DNA from: Tannerella sp.
GTDB lineage: Bacteria > Bacteroidota > Bacteroidia > Bacteroidales > Tannerellaceae
DNA length: 64,000 bases
Reading direction: 5' to 3'
Assembly (NCBI GenBank): GCA_031271805.1
Contig: JAISUX010000091.1
Location: forward strand, 1 to 64,000
Under the pieces are notes generated by a model. That model did not search any database. It had not been told where the DNA came from and saw nothing but the letters and a program-made list of their open reading frames with translations. The position numbers and the translations under genes were made by a program. Below, one piece after another: positions 30,794 through 41,700 of the stretch; positions within the stretch are counted from its first letter, which is position 1; each line of letters begins with the position of its first letter.

Positions 30794-32548
30794 ATGCGTA
30801 ACATATATATATTTTTAGTAAGTTTTTTCTGCTATATTGCTTTCACGGCCTGCGATAACTGGGCTGATGATTTCAATGACAACAAGAATATTCCTAAAGT
30901 GCTGTCGGACGATCCGGCATCATTCATGGGCGCGATTCTTAACGGTCCTTTCCGCGACAACTCCGAGTGGGTCGCCCTGCAGAGCGTACAGCCCGTGGTC
31001 GGCACCATCGGCCGCAGTCGCTCGCTGAGCCAGGGCGGGCGTCATCGCGCCTGGCACGACTTCGACGGTCGCGTATGGCCGGTCTGCTACCCTACTCTGC
31101 CGAACATCAAGAACGTGCGCAACTCGGCTATCGCTTCCAACCAACCGCAATACATCGCCGTGGCCGATATCTGGGAGTCGTGGATAATGTTCACTCTGAC
31201 AACTTTCTACGGCGATATTCCGTATTTCGCAGCTGTCGAAGATACGCTTGTCTTTACCGTCGATTACGACCGCCAGGCGCTGATCTATCCGGCGATACTT
31301 GAGAAACTGCGTAACGCGAGCGAAATGATCGACGAGAATCCCGTCAATATCGACGACAATTCGGATTACCTGTACGCGGGCGACATACGCCGCTGGCAGA
31401 AGTTCGCCAACTCGTTGCGCGTCAGGATGGCGATGCACGTGTATAACGCCAATCCCGAACTGGCGAAAACGGTGCTTAACGAGATCGTTTCGTCGCCGCA
31501 AAAATATCCCGTCTTCCAGAGCAACGACGACAACTGCGCCATGCACTACGACGGAAGCAACGACGACCGCAGCTCGGAGTTCTATCGCAGCCCCTCGACC
31601 TGGTCGGAGAATTGCCTCGTGAGCAATGTCATGACCGAAAGACTCATTACGCTCCGCGACCCGCGCCTCCCGCTGTATGCCTATCCGGTCAAAATGGTGC
31701 ATGAGGAGGATAATTACCTCAAACCGTCGAATCCGGGACCGGTCAAGTATCTCGGCCACATGTACGGGCTGACTGTGAGCGACGGAGATGCGACATCATG
31801 GAACGGCGGCATCGAATATTCATCGGCCGTCGGGCCGTGGTTCCGCCACCTCGACGCCGAAGGCAACCGCACGGATGAGACGAAAAAGACGCCACTCTTC
31901 CTCGTCACTTACCCCGAACTGCTGTTCCTGCTCGCCGAGGCAGCTCAGCGCGGCATCATCAGCGGCGATGCAAAAACGTACTACGAGACGGGCATAAAGG
32001 CGGCTTTCGACCAGTACGGAGCGACGTTCACGAGCGAGGGATACGCCGGCGCTTATGCTTCCGAGGGACTGGCTTCGGCCGATGCTTATATCGCGCAGGC
32101 GCAGGTCAACTGGAACGGCGGGCGCGACAAACTGACGCTCATCGCGGAACAGAAATGGATTGCGTTGTTCAATGTGCCGTTCGAGTGCTATTTCGATCAC
32201 CGACGTACGATGCTCCCGCTGCTCAGCTGCTCCAATCTTGCGGCAACCTACAGCGACGGCAGCGGCACGAAGTTCCCCGCAAGGGCCGACTATCCGGCTT
32301 CGGAAGAACAGAGCAACGCCGACGGCTGGGCTAAAGCCCGTGCAACGGGTTTCGACATCCCCATCACGGGTGACAATAACCGCACGCTCGCAAAAATGTG
32401 GCTCATCAACAACGCCAACAGCCCGGACCTTCAAATGCCTGTCTTCGTCGAACCGCTCAGGGCGTCCGGCGAATACCCCGGCGGCGAAAACTTCAAAGCA
32501 TGGTACGATGCGCACTATAAAGAACTCTACTGGTGGGAGTACGAATAG
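30794..32548 (+). CDS. SusD/RagB-like nutrient-binding lipoprotein
   Basis: Lipobox FTAC; ADIWESWIMFTLTTFYGDIPYF; WQKFANSLRVRMAM; YPELLFLLAEAAQRG; paired with SusC. Confidence 0.92.
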   Translation: MRNIYIFLVSFFCYIAFTACDNWADDFNDNKNIPKVLSDDPASFMGAILNGPFRDNSEWVALQSVQPVVGTIGRSRSLSQGGRHRAWHDFDGRVWPVCYPTLPNIKNVRNSAIASNQPQYIAVADIWESWIMFTLTTFYGDIPYFAAVEDTLVFTVDYDRQALIYPAILEKLRNASEMIDENPVNIDDNSDYLYAGDIRRWQKFANSLRVRMAMHVYNANPELAKTVLNEIVSSPQKYPVFQSNDDNCAMHYDGSNDDRSSEFYRSPSTWSENCLVSNVMTERLITLRDPRLPLYAYPVKMVHEEDNYLKPSNPGPVKYLGHMYGLTVSDGDATSWNGGIEYSSAVGPWFRHLDAEGNRTDETKKTPLFLVTYPELLFLLAEAAQRGIISGDAKTYYETGIKAAFDQYGATFTSEGYAGAYASEGLASADAYIAQAQVNWNGGRDKLTLIAEQKWIALFNVPFECYFDHRRTMLPLLSCSNLAATYSDGSGTKFPARADYPASEEQSNADGWAKARATGFDIPITGDNNRTLAKMWLINNANSPDLQMPVFVEPLRASGEYPGGENFKAWYDAHYKELYWWEYE

Positions 32549-32552
32549 TTTG

Positions 32553-32596
32553 AAAAAAGCGAAGCAATCCGGGGATTTTTTTCCGGATTGCTTCGC
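32553..32596 (-). terminator. Rho-independent terminator for the GH2 gene
   Basis: Perfect 14-bp inverted repeat GCGAAGCAATCCGG (32559-32572)/CCGGATTGCTTCGC (32583-32596); six T on the minus strand after the hairpin. Confidence 0.85.
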
Positions 32597-32673
32597 ATGC
32601 CCGTATAACGTAATACGTTTAAAGCGCAACATGAGACGATACGAGCAACGACATCATGCGCACAGAAATAAAT

Positions 32674-35600
32674 TTAATGTGAGGGCTTCATGATGAATGT
32701 AAATTCGTAATCGCCGTAGGGGATACGGTACTGTTCGAGCGGCAGGGCGCCCCAACTGTTCACGCAGCCGAGACCCATCTGTTTGAGATCAATACAGAGA
32801 TTGGTCAGCGGCGAGACGGGAACTTCGGGTGAATGGCGCTGGAGCTTGAAGTCGCCGTCGTCGAGCGACTCGACTGTGTAGTGCAACGCGGAAGCCGAGA
32901 AGGGCTTGTCGCTCACGAACTCAATTTCCGCACCGTCGAGCGACGTGAGCGTCCAGCATCGCAGGTCGGTCTTTGTGCCCGTCTCCTGCGGGCGGATATA
33001 AGGATAGAACTGTTCATCGACCGTCTGGCAGTAGCGGCCGATAAAAGTTGAGTTGTTGCGGTCGATGTAATTCTCCGTCGGGCCGCGTCCGTAGTAGCGT
33101 ATGCGGTCGAACGAGGCGGGCAACTGCATCTTCATCCCGAAGCGGAACATGTCGGATACTTTCGCCGTCTTGTCGGCCGTCATTTTCTGCACAACCTTGA
33201 CATCGCCACGGCCGTTGATAAGATAGGTGAGCGTCAGTTCGGCCGAGACGTCTTTGATTTCGTACCTGGCAACAACCTCAACCATACCACCCTCCTTGGC
33301 GCTCTTATCAATAGAAACAAGTCTGATGAACGGGTTACGCCATGCTTTGTAGCGGTTCTGCAGCTGAGCGCCGTAATCATTATCCGTCGGAGCGCGCCAG
33401 AAATTGGGTGTCAGAGCGCTGCCGTCGGCTATGTAGCTCTTGCCGCCGACCTCGTAGCGCGTCAGGTAACCCGTCCGACGATTGAAATCAAGCCTTACAC
33501 CCTCACTTTCGACGATAAGATAATTGATGTCGTTGTCCTTAATCGCTACTTCGGGCAGCGGGCAGTTCTTGCAATCGGCTTCGGTAACAAACACCTCCGG
33601 CGCCGCCTTGCCAGGCCTTACCTCCAGCTGATTGCGGGCGACGGTATATCCGGCCGGAAGCAGCGTCTCGGCTTTTTTCAGTTTGAAATAAACATTGAGA
33701 AGTATTTCCGCCTCGGGACAAACGGCTGAAAGGTCGTATCCGAGCCGGATTTTGGCGTTCTGCAGGGGCTTAATGTCAAGGTGTTCGACGACGCCGGACT
33801 GCACCGCCTCGCCGTTGGCCAGCAAAGTCCATTCGGCGACATAGTCCGACAGGTCGCGGAAGAAATTCTCGTTATAGACGTTTATCTCGCCCTTAGCGAG
33901 GTCGGCCGCCGTCGCCCAAACGGATTGATAGATGAAGGCCACCTCCTCGGTGTGCGGGTTGGGCACACGGTCGGGGCTTATCAGTCCGTTGTCGAGGAAA
34001 TTCTTGTCCGACGCATCGTAGGCATTGAAGTCGCCGCCGTAACCGTAAATAGCCACGCCGTCCTTATTTTTCCAATGCACCGACTGGTCAACAAAATCCC
34101 AAATAAACGCACCCTGGAACTTCGGATATTTGCGAATCAGATCCCAATATTCCTTGAACCCGCCTTCGGAATTACCCATCGCATGGGCGTACTCGCACTG
34201 TATAAGCGGCTTAGTAGCATCTCCCTGGGCGTACCTTTCACTTCCTTTATAATCGAGGTACATGGGGCAATAGACGTCCGTAAAGTCATTGCCGTGCGCC
34301 TGCTCGTACTGCACGGGGCGGCTTTTGTCCTCGTTCTTTATCCACGTATAACAAGCCTCGAAGTTAGGCCCGAAACCAGCCTCGTTGCCCAGCGACCAGA
34401 AGATTATCGACGGGTGATTGAAGCCACGCTGCACATTCCTCTGGTTTCTTTCGAGGTGAGCCGTAGCGAAGAGCGGATTCTTGGCCAAAGTACGCTCGCC
34501 GTAGCCCATGCCGTGCGATTCGACGTTGGCCTCGGCAACGACATAAATGCCGTACTCGTCGCACAGATCGTACCACAAATTGTTGTCGGGATAGTGACAC
34601 GTACGAACTGCATTTATATTGTTCTCCTTCATCAGGCGAATATCCTGCAACATGCGTTCGGGCGAGACATAATAACCCGTATTTGGATCCATCTCGTGGC
34701 GGTTAGCGCCCTTGAAAAGCACCGGCTGACCGTTGACCAAAATCTGCGCGTTCTTCATCTCTATCTTGCGGAAACCGGTCTTGATAGGCACAACTTCGAC
34801 CGTCCTGTCTCCGGTCTTCAATACGGCCATCACGGTATAAAGATTGGGCGTTTCGGCCGTCCATTTCGCGGGGTTGGCGAGGCTCAGCGCGGTTGTAATC
34901 TTGCCGTTACCCTTCACCGTTTGCGACGCCACAACTTCGCCTTTAGTGTTCAGCAGGTCGAAACGCACCGTCCCGGCAGCCGACAGCGTCGCTTCTATCG
35001 CCAGACTGCCGTCGCGGTATTGCGCATCAAGGTCGGGAGTTATGCGTATATCCTTTATATATAAAGATTCGCGGGCGTAGAGGTAACAGTCACGTCCGAC
35101 GCCCGAAAAACGGAAGAAATCCTGGTCTTCGAGATATGTCCCGTCGCACCAGCGGAAAGTCTGAAAGGCGAACAGGTTCTTCCCCGGTTTGACATATTTC
35201 GTGATATCGAACTCGGCTTCGAGCTTGCTATCCTCGCTGTAACCGACAAACTGCCCGTTTATCCATAGATAAATATTAGAAGTTACCGAGCCGAAGTGGG
35301 CGAATATCTGCTTGCCGCTCCAACCGGCCGGGATGGTTATCTCGCGGCGATAGGAACCGACATTGTTGTTTTCGACCGGCACTTCGGGCGGGTTGTTCTT
35401 GAACTGATTATGCCAGGCATAACCGGAATTGATATAAAGCGGCACGCCGTAGCCGTTGAGTTCCCAAAGTCCCGGCACGCTCATGGTTGCCCAGGCCTTG
35501 TCGTCATACGTTGTCTTGAAAAAATCCGTAGGGCGTTGGTCGGAATTTTTAACCCAGTGGAATCGCCATTGCCCGTTGATACTTAAAAAATTCCCGGAAT

Positions 35601-35802
35601 TTGCGGGATTGGAACCCAATAGTACTCCTGCCTCCGTCAAAGCGACGTTTTTTGCAAGTTCTTCCGACTCGTAGGCAAAATAATCCGTGTGCATGGGTGC
35701 ACGGTTCAATTGATTGACGGCAGGATTCTTCCATTCGTCCTTTTGTGCTGATACCGAAATACTTACGAGCATCGCACCGCAGATAAAAAGTCTAAATTTC
35801 AT
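32674..35802 (-). CDS. lacZ: Beta-galactosidase (GH2), exported
   Basis: GANRHEMDPNTGYYVSPERMLQDIRLMKENNINAVRTCHYPDNNLWYDLCDEYGIYVVAEANVESHGMGYG; SLGNEAGFG; QCEYAHAMGNSEG. Confidence 0.95.
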   Translation of the reverse strand: MKFRLFICGAMLVSISVSAQKDEWKNPAVNQLNRAPMHTDYFAYESEELAKNVALTEAGVLLGSNPANSGNFLSINGQWRFHWVKNSDQRPTDFFKTTYDDKAWATMSVPGLWELNGYGVPLYINSGYAWHNQFKNNPPEVPVENNNVGSYRREITIPAGWSGKQIFAHFGSVTSNIYLWINGQFVGYSEDSKLEAEFDITKYVKPGKNLFAFQTFRWCDGTYLEDQDFFRFSGVGRDCYLYARESLYIKDIRITPDLDAQYRDGSLAIEATLSAAGTVRFDLLNTKGEVVASQTVKGNGKITTALSLANPAKWTAETPNLYTVMAVLKTGDRTVEVVPIKTGFRKIEMKNAQILVNGQPVLFKGANRHEMDPNTGYYVSPERMLQDIRLMKENNINAVRTCHYPDNNLWYDLCDEYGIYVVAEANVESHGMGYGERTLAKNPLFATAHLERNQRNVQRGFNHPSIIFWSLGNEAGFGPNFEACYTWIKNEDKSRPVQYEQAHGNDFTDVYCPMYLDYKGSERYAQGDATKPLIQCEYAHAMGNSEGGFKEYWDLIRKYPKFQGAFIWDFVDQSVHWKNKDGVAIYGYGGDFNAYDASDKNFLDNGLISPDRVPNPHTEEVAFIYQSVWATAADLAKGEINVYNENFFRDLSDYVAEWTLLANGEAVQSGVVEHLDIKPLQNAKIRLGYDLSAVCPEAEILLNVYFKLKKAETLLPAGYTVARNQLEVRPGKAAPEVFVTEADCKNCPLPEVAIKDNDINYLIVESEGVRLDFNRRTGYLTRYEVGGKSYIADGSALTPNFWRAPTDNDYGAQLQNRYKAWRNPFIRLVSIDKSAKEGGMVEVVARYEIKDVSAELTLTYLINGRGDVKVVQKMTADKTAKVSDMFRFGMKMQLPASFDRIRYYGRGPTENYIDRNNSTFIGRYCQTVDEQFYPYIRPQETGTKTDLRCWTLTSLDGAEIEFVSDKPFSASALHYTVESLDDGDFKLQRHSPEVPVSPLTNLCIDLKQMGLGCVNSWGALPLEQYRIPYGDYEFTFIMKPSH

Positions 35803-35921
35803 AGTCTGTTATGTAATTAATTTGAAAATAAGAGGTCGTAAAGATAGCAATTTTTTCAGCAAACAATATAAGTTGTGATAAAAAATTCGTATTTTTGCCG
35901 TCAAATTATAAAAATAATGTC

Positions 35922-36371
35922 ATGATTTTATTTGATCAAGTGAGTGCGGACATCAAATCCGCAATGTTGGCGAAGGACAAGGTGAGGCTTGAAGCTCTTC
36001 GCAATGCGAAAAAGTATTTTCTTGAGGCGAAAACAGCGCCCGGCGCTAACGACACGCTGACCGACGAAGCAGCCCTTAAGATTCTTCAGAAGTTGGTGAA
36101 GCAAGGCAAGGATTCAGCACAGATCTACTCCGAGCAGAACCGTCCCGAACTTGCCGAAGCCGAGTTGGCACAGGTAGCCGTATTAGAGACCTACCTCCCG
36201 AAGCAAATGTCGGCTGAGGAACTCGAGAGCGAGCTGAAGAAGATAATCGCCGAAGTCGGTGCTACCGGCGCGCAGGACATGGGCAAAGTCATGGGACGCG
36301 CCACAAAGTCGCTCGCCGGCAAAGCCGAAGGGCGCGTGATCTCGGAAACAGTTAAACGACTGCTTTCATAA
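35922..36371 (+). CDS. GatB/YqeY domain-containing protein
   Basis: ARL-like helical protein: LEALRNAKKYFLEAKTAPG, LPKQMSAEELESELKKII, GAQDMGKVMGRATKSLAGKAEGRVIS. Confidence 0.9.
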   Translation: MILFDQVSADIKSAMLAKDKVRLEALRNAKKYFLEAKTAPGANDTLTDEAALKILQKLVKQGKDSAQIYSEQNRPELAEAELAQVAVLETYLPKQMSAEELESELKKIIAEVGATGAQDMGKVMGRATKSLAGKAEGRVISETVKRLLS

Positions 36372-36374
36372 ATT

Positions 36375-37799
36375 ATGGTCACATTCATTATCGCCTTAAT
36401 CATCCTGGTCGTGGGCTACTTAGTCTATGGCAGGGTGATGGAACGCATCTTCGGCGTAGAGCCTGAACGCCCTACACCGGCCTATACGATGCAAGACGGG
36501 GTCGATTATGTACCGATGCCCTGGTGGCGAGTTTTTTTGGTGCAGTTCCTGAATATCGCCGGCCTCGGCCCTATTTTCGGCGCCATTATGGGCGTCATGT
36601 TCGGCCCCGCCGCTTTCCTGTGGATAGTCATAGGCACGATTTTCGGCGGCGCGGTGCATGACTTTATGTCCGGCATGATGTCTGTCCGCGAAGGGGGCGC
36701 CAGCCTTCCCGAACTGATAGGCAAAGAACTCGGCAAATATATAAAACTGATCATGCGGATATTCACAATCGTGCTGATGGTATTAGTCGGCGCGGTGTTT
36801 ATCTCCGGCCCAGCCGGACTGCTCGCCGGAATGATCCCCAAGGTAAGCCTGCTTACCTGGACAATTATCATCTTTGCCTACTATGTGCTCGCTACGTTGC
36901 TTCCTGTCGATAAACTCATCGGGCGCATATATCCCGTATTCGGTTTCGCGCTGTTATTCATGGCGGTCGGCATACTGTTCGCGCTGTTCTACAACGCCGC
37001 CCCGATAGTCGAACTGACGAGCGGGCTTGAGACTCACCATCCTAAAGGACTGCACATCTTCCCGATGATGTTCGTCAGCATAGCCTGCGGCGCCATTTCG
37101 GGCTTCCATGCCACGCAGTCGCCCATCATGGCTCGATGTATAAAAAATGAGAAATACGGCCGCAGATGCTTTTACGGCGCGATGGTTGCGGAAGGCATTG
37201 TCGCGCTTGTATGGGCTGCCGCCGCTTCGTCGTTCTTCGGCTCGCTCCAGGGATTGCAGGAATATGTCGGCAACCTGCCGGCCAACGCCAACAAAGCCGC
37301 CGAAGTCGTCAATATCATCTCCAAGAATTGGCTCGGTATGGTCGGCGGATTCCTCGCCATCCTCGGCGTAGTCGCCGCACCTATCACTTCGGGCGACACA
37401 GCTCTGCGCTCTGCACGCCTCATAGCAGCCGACTTCCTGCACCTCGACCAGAAACCCATCGCCAAACGGCTTATCATCTCCGTACCGATTTTCATACTCA
37501 CGTTCGTGATCTTGCAGATGAACTTTGAAGTGCTATGGCGTTACTTCGCTTGGTGCAACCAAACGCTCGCCGTCTTCACGCTTTGGGCGGTAACGGTCTA
37601 TCTCTGCAGAAAGAAGAAAGCGTACGTAGTCTCGCTGCTCCCCGCGATTTTTATGACTATGGTATGCTCGACTTACCTGTTCGTCGCCCCTCGTCCCGAA
37701 GGTATAGGCTTTCCCTACGAAATATCACTGATAATAGGCTCTGTAATAACGTTTTTTGTTATCGGATGTTTTATTTTATGGAAAATAAAAATCAAGTAA
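36375..37799 (+). CDS. cstA: Carbon starvation protein A (CstA family)
   Basis: FLNIAGLGPIFGAIMGVMFGPAAFLWIVIGTIFGGAVHDFMSGMMSVREGG; GFHATQSPIMARC; TSGDTALRSARLI. Confidence 0.93.
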   Translation: MVTFIIALIILVVGYLVYGRVMERIFGVEPERPTPAYTMQDGVDYVPMPWWRVFLVQFLNIAGLGPIFGAIMGVMFGPAAFLWIVIGTIFGGAVHDFMSGMMSVREGGASLPELIGKELGKYIKLIMRIFTIVLMVLVGAVFISGPAGLLAGMIPKVSLLTWTIIIFAYYVLATLLPVDKLIGRIYPVFGFALLFMAVGILFALFYNAAPIVELTSGLETHHPKGLHIFPMMFVSIACGAISGFHATQSPIMARCIKNEKYGRRCFYGAMVAEGIVALVWAAAASSFFGSLQGLQEYVGNLPANANKAAEVVNIISKNWLGMVGGFLAILGVVAAPITSGDTALRSARLIAADFLHLDQKPIAKRLIISVPIFILTFVILQMNFEVLWRYFAWCNQTLAVFTLWAVTVYLCRKKKAYVVSLLPAIFMTMVCSTYLFVAPRPEGIGFPYEISLIIGSVITFFVIGCFILWKIKIK

Positions 37800-37885
37800 T
37801 GATGCGATTTTTTCTGTTTTTTTTGAGAATTAATTAAACCAAATAATAAAAATCGTATCTAACAAAAACTCAAAATACAGTTATA

Positions 37886-38779
37886 ATGAGCATTTCAATA
37901 CGCGCGTTAAACAAACGATATCCAAACGGCAATCATGCGTTGAAAGATATCAACATGGAGATACCATCTGGTATGTTCGGCTTGCTTGGCCCTAACGGGG
38001 CAGGCAAATCGACCCTTATGCGTATTCTCGTCGCCTTGATGGAACCTACATCGGGCGAGGTTGACGTCTTCGGTTACAACCTCATGAAAGAAAGAAAAGA
38101 AGTACGTAAAATCCTTGGCTACCTGCCGCAGGACTTCCGCTTTTTCGCTAAATACAAGACTTACGAGTTCCTCGACTACGCGGCGCGGCTGTCCGGGATG
38201 AACAACGGCAAACAACGCCGCCAAGCCGTAGATACGATGCTCGAAAGCGTCGGGCTGTTCGACGTGCGCGAACGTTATGCCAACAAACTGTCGGGCGGCA
38301 TGAAGCGTCGCCTCGGCATCGCCCAGGCGCTTATCCACAACCCTAAACTCATCATCGTTGACGAGCCGACCACCGGCCTCGACCCGGAGGAACGCATCCG
38401 CTTCCGTAACATCCTCGCCGAAGTCAGCAAGAACGATGTAGCAATTATCCTCTCAACACATATCGTCGGCGACATCTCAAGCACATGCAACTGCATGGCG
38501 CTGATGAACAAAGGCGAAGTGGCGTTCTTCGGAGCGCCGCAGGATATGTTGAAGGAAGCCACCGGCAAGGTTTGGCGCATCAAAATCAAAGGCGACGACC
38601 TGCATAAAGTCGATGCCAAATATCCCGTCATCTCAACCATCCCCTCCGGCACGGGCTGGGAAGTACAGGTCATTGCCGATGAGATAAAAGACTACGATGC
38701 GGAATCCATACCGCCCAATCTCGAACACGCTTATGTGTACTACATGGAAAAGAAGTTGAACCGTTGGACTAATGATTAA
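37886..38779 (+). CDS. ABC transporter ATP-binding protein
   Basis: GLLGPNGAGKST Walker A, LSGGMKRRLGIA signature, IIVDEPTTGLDP Walker B. Confidence 0.96.
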   Translation: MSISIRALNKRYPNGNHALKDINMEIPSGMFGLLGPNGAGKSTLMRILVALMEPTSGEVDVFGYNLMKERKEVRKILGYLPQDFRFFAKYKTYEFLDYAARLSGMNNGKQRRQAVDTMLESVGLFDVRERYANKLSGGMKRRLGIAQALIHNPKLIIVDEPTTGLDPEERIRFRNILAEVSKNDVAIILSTHIVGDISSTCNCMALMNKGEVAFFGAPQDMLKEATGKVWRIKIKGDDLHKVDAKYPVISTIPSGTGWEVQVIADEIKDYDAESIPPNLEHAYVYYMEKKLNRWTND

Positions 38780-38784
38780 ACAAT

Positions 38785-41700
38785 ATGTCGGCACTTACAA
38801 ACATAGGATCCGTCGCTAAATACGAGAGCAAACTGCTGATGCGAAGCTGGTTTTACAGGATATTCCTTATCATTATCCTCCTGTTTATCACCGTCTTCAA
38901 TCTCGCATCCATATATGGCGACGCGCCTTTCTGGATAATGAAAGCCATTACATCGAACATCCCTTATATCAACCTGCTTTTCCTGAATACGGGGCAGGCA
39001 ATAATCGCCGTTTTCCTGTCGTCCGAATTTCTGAAAGCCGACAAGAAACTCGACACCTCGGAAGTGTTCTACGTGCACCCGCTGAGCAACGCCGAATATG
39101 TAATAGGCAAAATCTGGGGCAATATGAGAGTGTTTATCACTCTCGACCTGATAGTTATCGCTGTCGTGGTGACTATCAACCTCACATCGGGCTATCCGGT
39201 CGATTGGGGCGCATACGTGACATATTTCCTGTTGATCTGCGTTCCTACATTAATTTATATATTCGGATTGTCCGTCGGATTAATGCTTGTGCTTAAAAAT
39301 CAGGCAATTACATTCGTAATACTGTTGGGATATATCGCCCTCACATTGTTTTATATAGCCGACAAATTTTACTTCCTGTTCGATTACATGGTGTATAGCC
39401 TGCCTTTGGTGAAGTCCGGAATTGTCGGGTTCACCAATGCGGAAATGTTTATTAATCACCGCCTTATATATCTGTTTTTAGGTTTGGGATTCCTCTGTGT
39501 GGCGATTTTCCTGTTCCGCCGGCTGCCAAACACCCGTTACGGTCGCTACGGATGGCTTTTAGTCGCCCTGCTGTTTTTCATTTTCGGAAGTTATTCGGCT
39601 TATAATCATGTAAGTACAATATTAGACAGATCAGATTTGAGAGAAACGTTCGTCAGCGTAAATAATAAGTATGTCAATATGCCTAAAATGGTGATTTTGA
39701 GTTATGATATTTACGTCGAGCAACAACCCGAAACAATATCTTCGACCGTTGAAATGAAGGGAGTTGCGTTTGATAAATCGAAAACTTTCGCTTTCTGCCT
39801 GAATCCCGGACTAAAGGTCAACGAAATCGTCGAGGCCGGTTCTCCGCTATCATTTACTCGTGATAATCAGATTATTATCATAGATTTCAATCGTGAATTA
39901 TCGACGGACGACACAATTAGATTCACTATGAAATACGATGGCCGTATCGACGGAAGGTTTTGTTACCTCGACATCCCCGACGAAATAATTTCGGAAGTGT
40001 ATTCAAACAACGGCATTTTCAAAATCGACAAACAATACAGTTTCCAGACTGAAAATTACGTGCTATTCACGCCGGAAGCATATTGGTATCCGAGGCCGGG
40101 AACCGCGTATAGCAGCGAAACTCCCGACTGGCAACGCACTTATTTCAGCGAATTTAACCTGAGAGTCAAGACGATAAACGGATTGAGAGCCTTGTCGCAA
40201 GGGACTCAGTTAAGGCCGCTTCGCCGTGTTAGTCCCGAACTGCGCTATAATCAGGAACAGCCTCGCTGGCCTCAACGAAGCGACCGTCAAGGAGGCGCTC
40301 GCGGACAGGGAGGCTTCCGGGAACAAAGACCCGAAGGCGGATTCCAAGGACAACGACCGGAAGGAGGTTTTCAAGGACAACGTCCGGAAGGAGGATTCCA
40401 AGGGCAAAGACCAGAAGGTGGATTCCAAGGGCAAAGACCTGAAGGCGGATTTCAGGGAGAGCGTCCCGAAGGCGGATTCCAAGGGCAAAGGCCGGAAGGC
40501 GGATTCCAAGGACAACGACCTGAAGGCGGTTTTCAGGGTCAGAGGCCGGAAGGTTCCGACAGTCTAAGGCAGTCTCAGGGTTTTGAACGCCGTCGGAGGC
40601 CGGACAATTTCGAAGAATCGCCGCGCCGCGACCGCCCGTTCCGTCCCGACTCACTGTCCGGAAGATTCGATAGAGCCGAAGCAAACGATTCCGTTGCAGT
40701 ACCAAAAGACAGTATTTTCATATTCAGGACGGATTATCCGTCGCCGTCACTGACGCTTATCATCGGCGACTACGAAGAAAAGACAATGGAAGTTGACTAT
40801 ACCCAATACAGTGTTTGGTATATCAAAGGCAATAATTACTATACTTCGGTCTTCGATTCCATAATCGACACCATCCCCTCGCAGATCCGCGAACGACGTC
40901 GGGCGATAGAAACCAGCTATCTGCTGGATTATTCTTTCCGCCGCCTGTCAATCGTCGAGACGCCGGTGCAATTCTTCAGTTACGTGCGTACATGGACACA
41001 GGCGCAGGAGAAATTACAGCCCGAAATGATACTTTTCCCCGAAAAAGGCGCCCTGTTCAACGAAGCCGATTTCGCAGGCCGTATGAAGAGGGAAAAACAA
41101 ATGGCCAAAAATAACGGCCAGGACATAACCGATAAAGAAGCGACATTGAGGGCGCTCAACGCGATATTATTCATGTTCCAACGAACAGAAAGCAATATAA
41201 ACTTTACCGAAGACAGAGGGCAGATAAATATTACGGCTACTCCGAATCCCTATTTCATCTTCCCCGAACTGTATAATTTCCGCTACAATATCTATTCATC
41301 GGAATGGCCTGTCGCCAACCGTATTGTCGAACTGTATCTGCAAAACAAAACCGACAATAACCAGTGGATGCGTCAGACTAACGGCATAAGCAACAACGAG
41401 AAAGCCAATATCATATTGGGACAATATACGTTCAAGGACTTGCTGTCGAACGTCGATTATCGCGACTTGCTTGATAATATCGTATCGCTGAAGGCAAATT
41501 ATCTGTTTGCACCTGCCGAACTGAATAAAGGGAACGATGAGTTCAGGGATTCGCTTAGGGCAATATTGAAAAGAAATATCTTCACTAACATGACTTTCGA
41601 GAGCCTGCTCGATACTCTCGGCTCCATCTCCGGAACCGACTTACGCAAACCTCTCGAAACATGGAACGATCCGGCTATCTTGCCCGTTTATACCGTAGGA

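Noticed and set aside
33781-35064. 427-aa ORF antisense to the GH2 beta-galactosidase
   Set aside because: Long but antisense to an unambiguous enzyme gene, with no domain-like motifs; codon-bias shadow.
40309-40551. CRISPR array
   Set aside because: 27-bp units are contiguous with no spacers and lie inside a coding frame.
40226-40567. 113-aa Lys/Asp-rich repeat ORF and antisense repeat ORFs (40210-40515, 40229-40705)
   Set aside because: Arise because a stop-free 27-bp repeat leaves other frames open; the GGFQGQRPE frame is embedded in the real 1313-aa gene.
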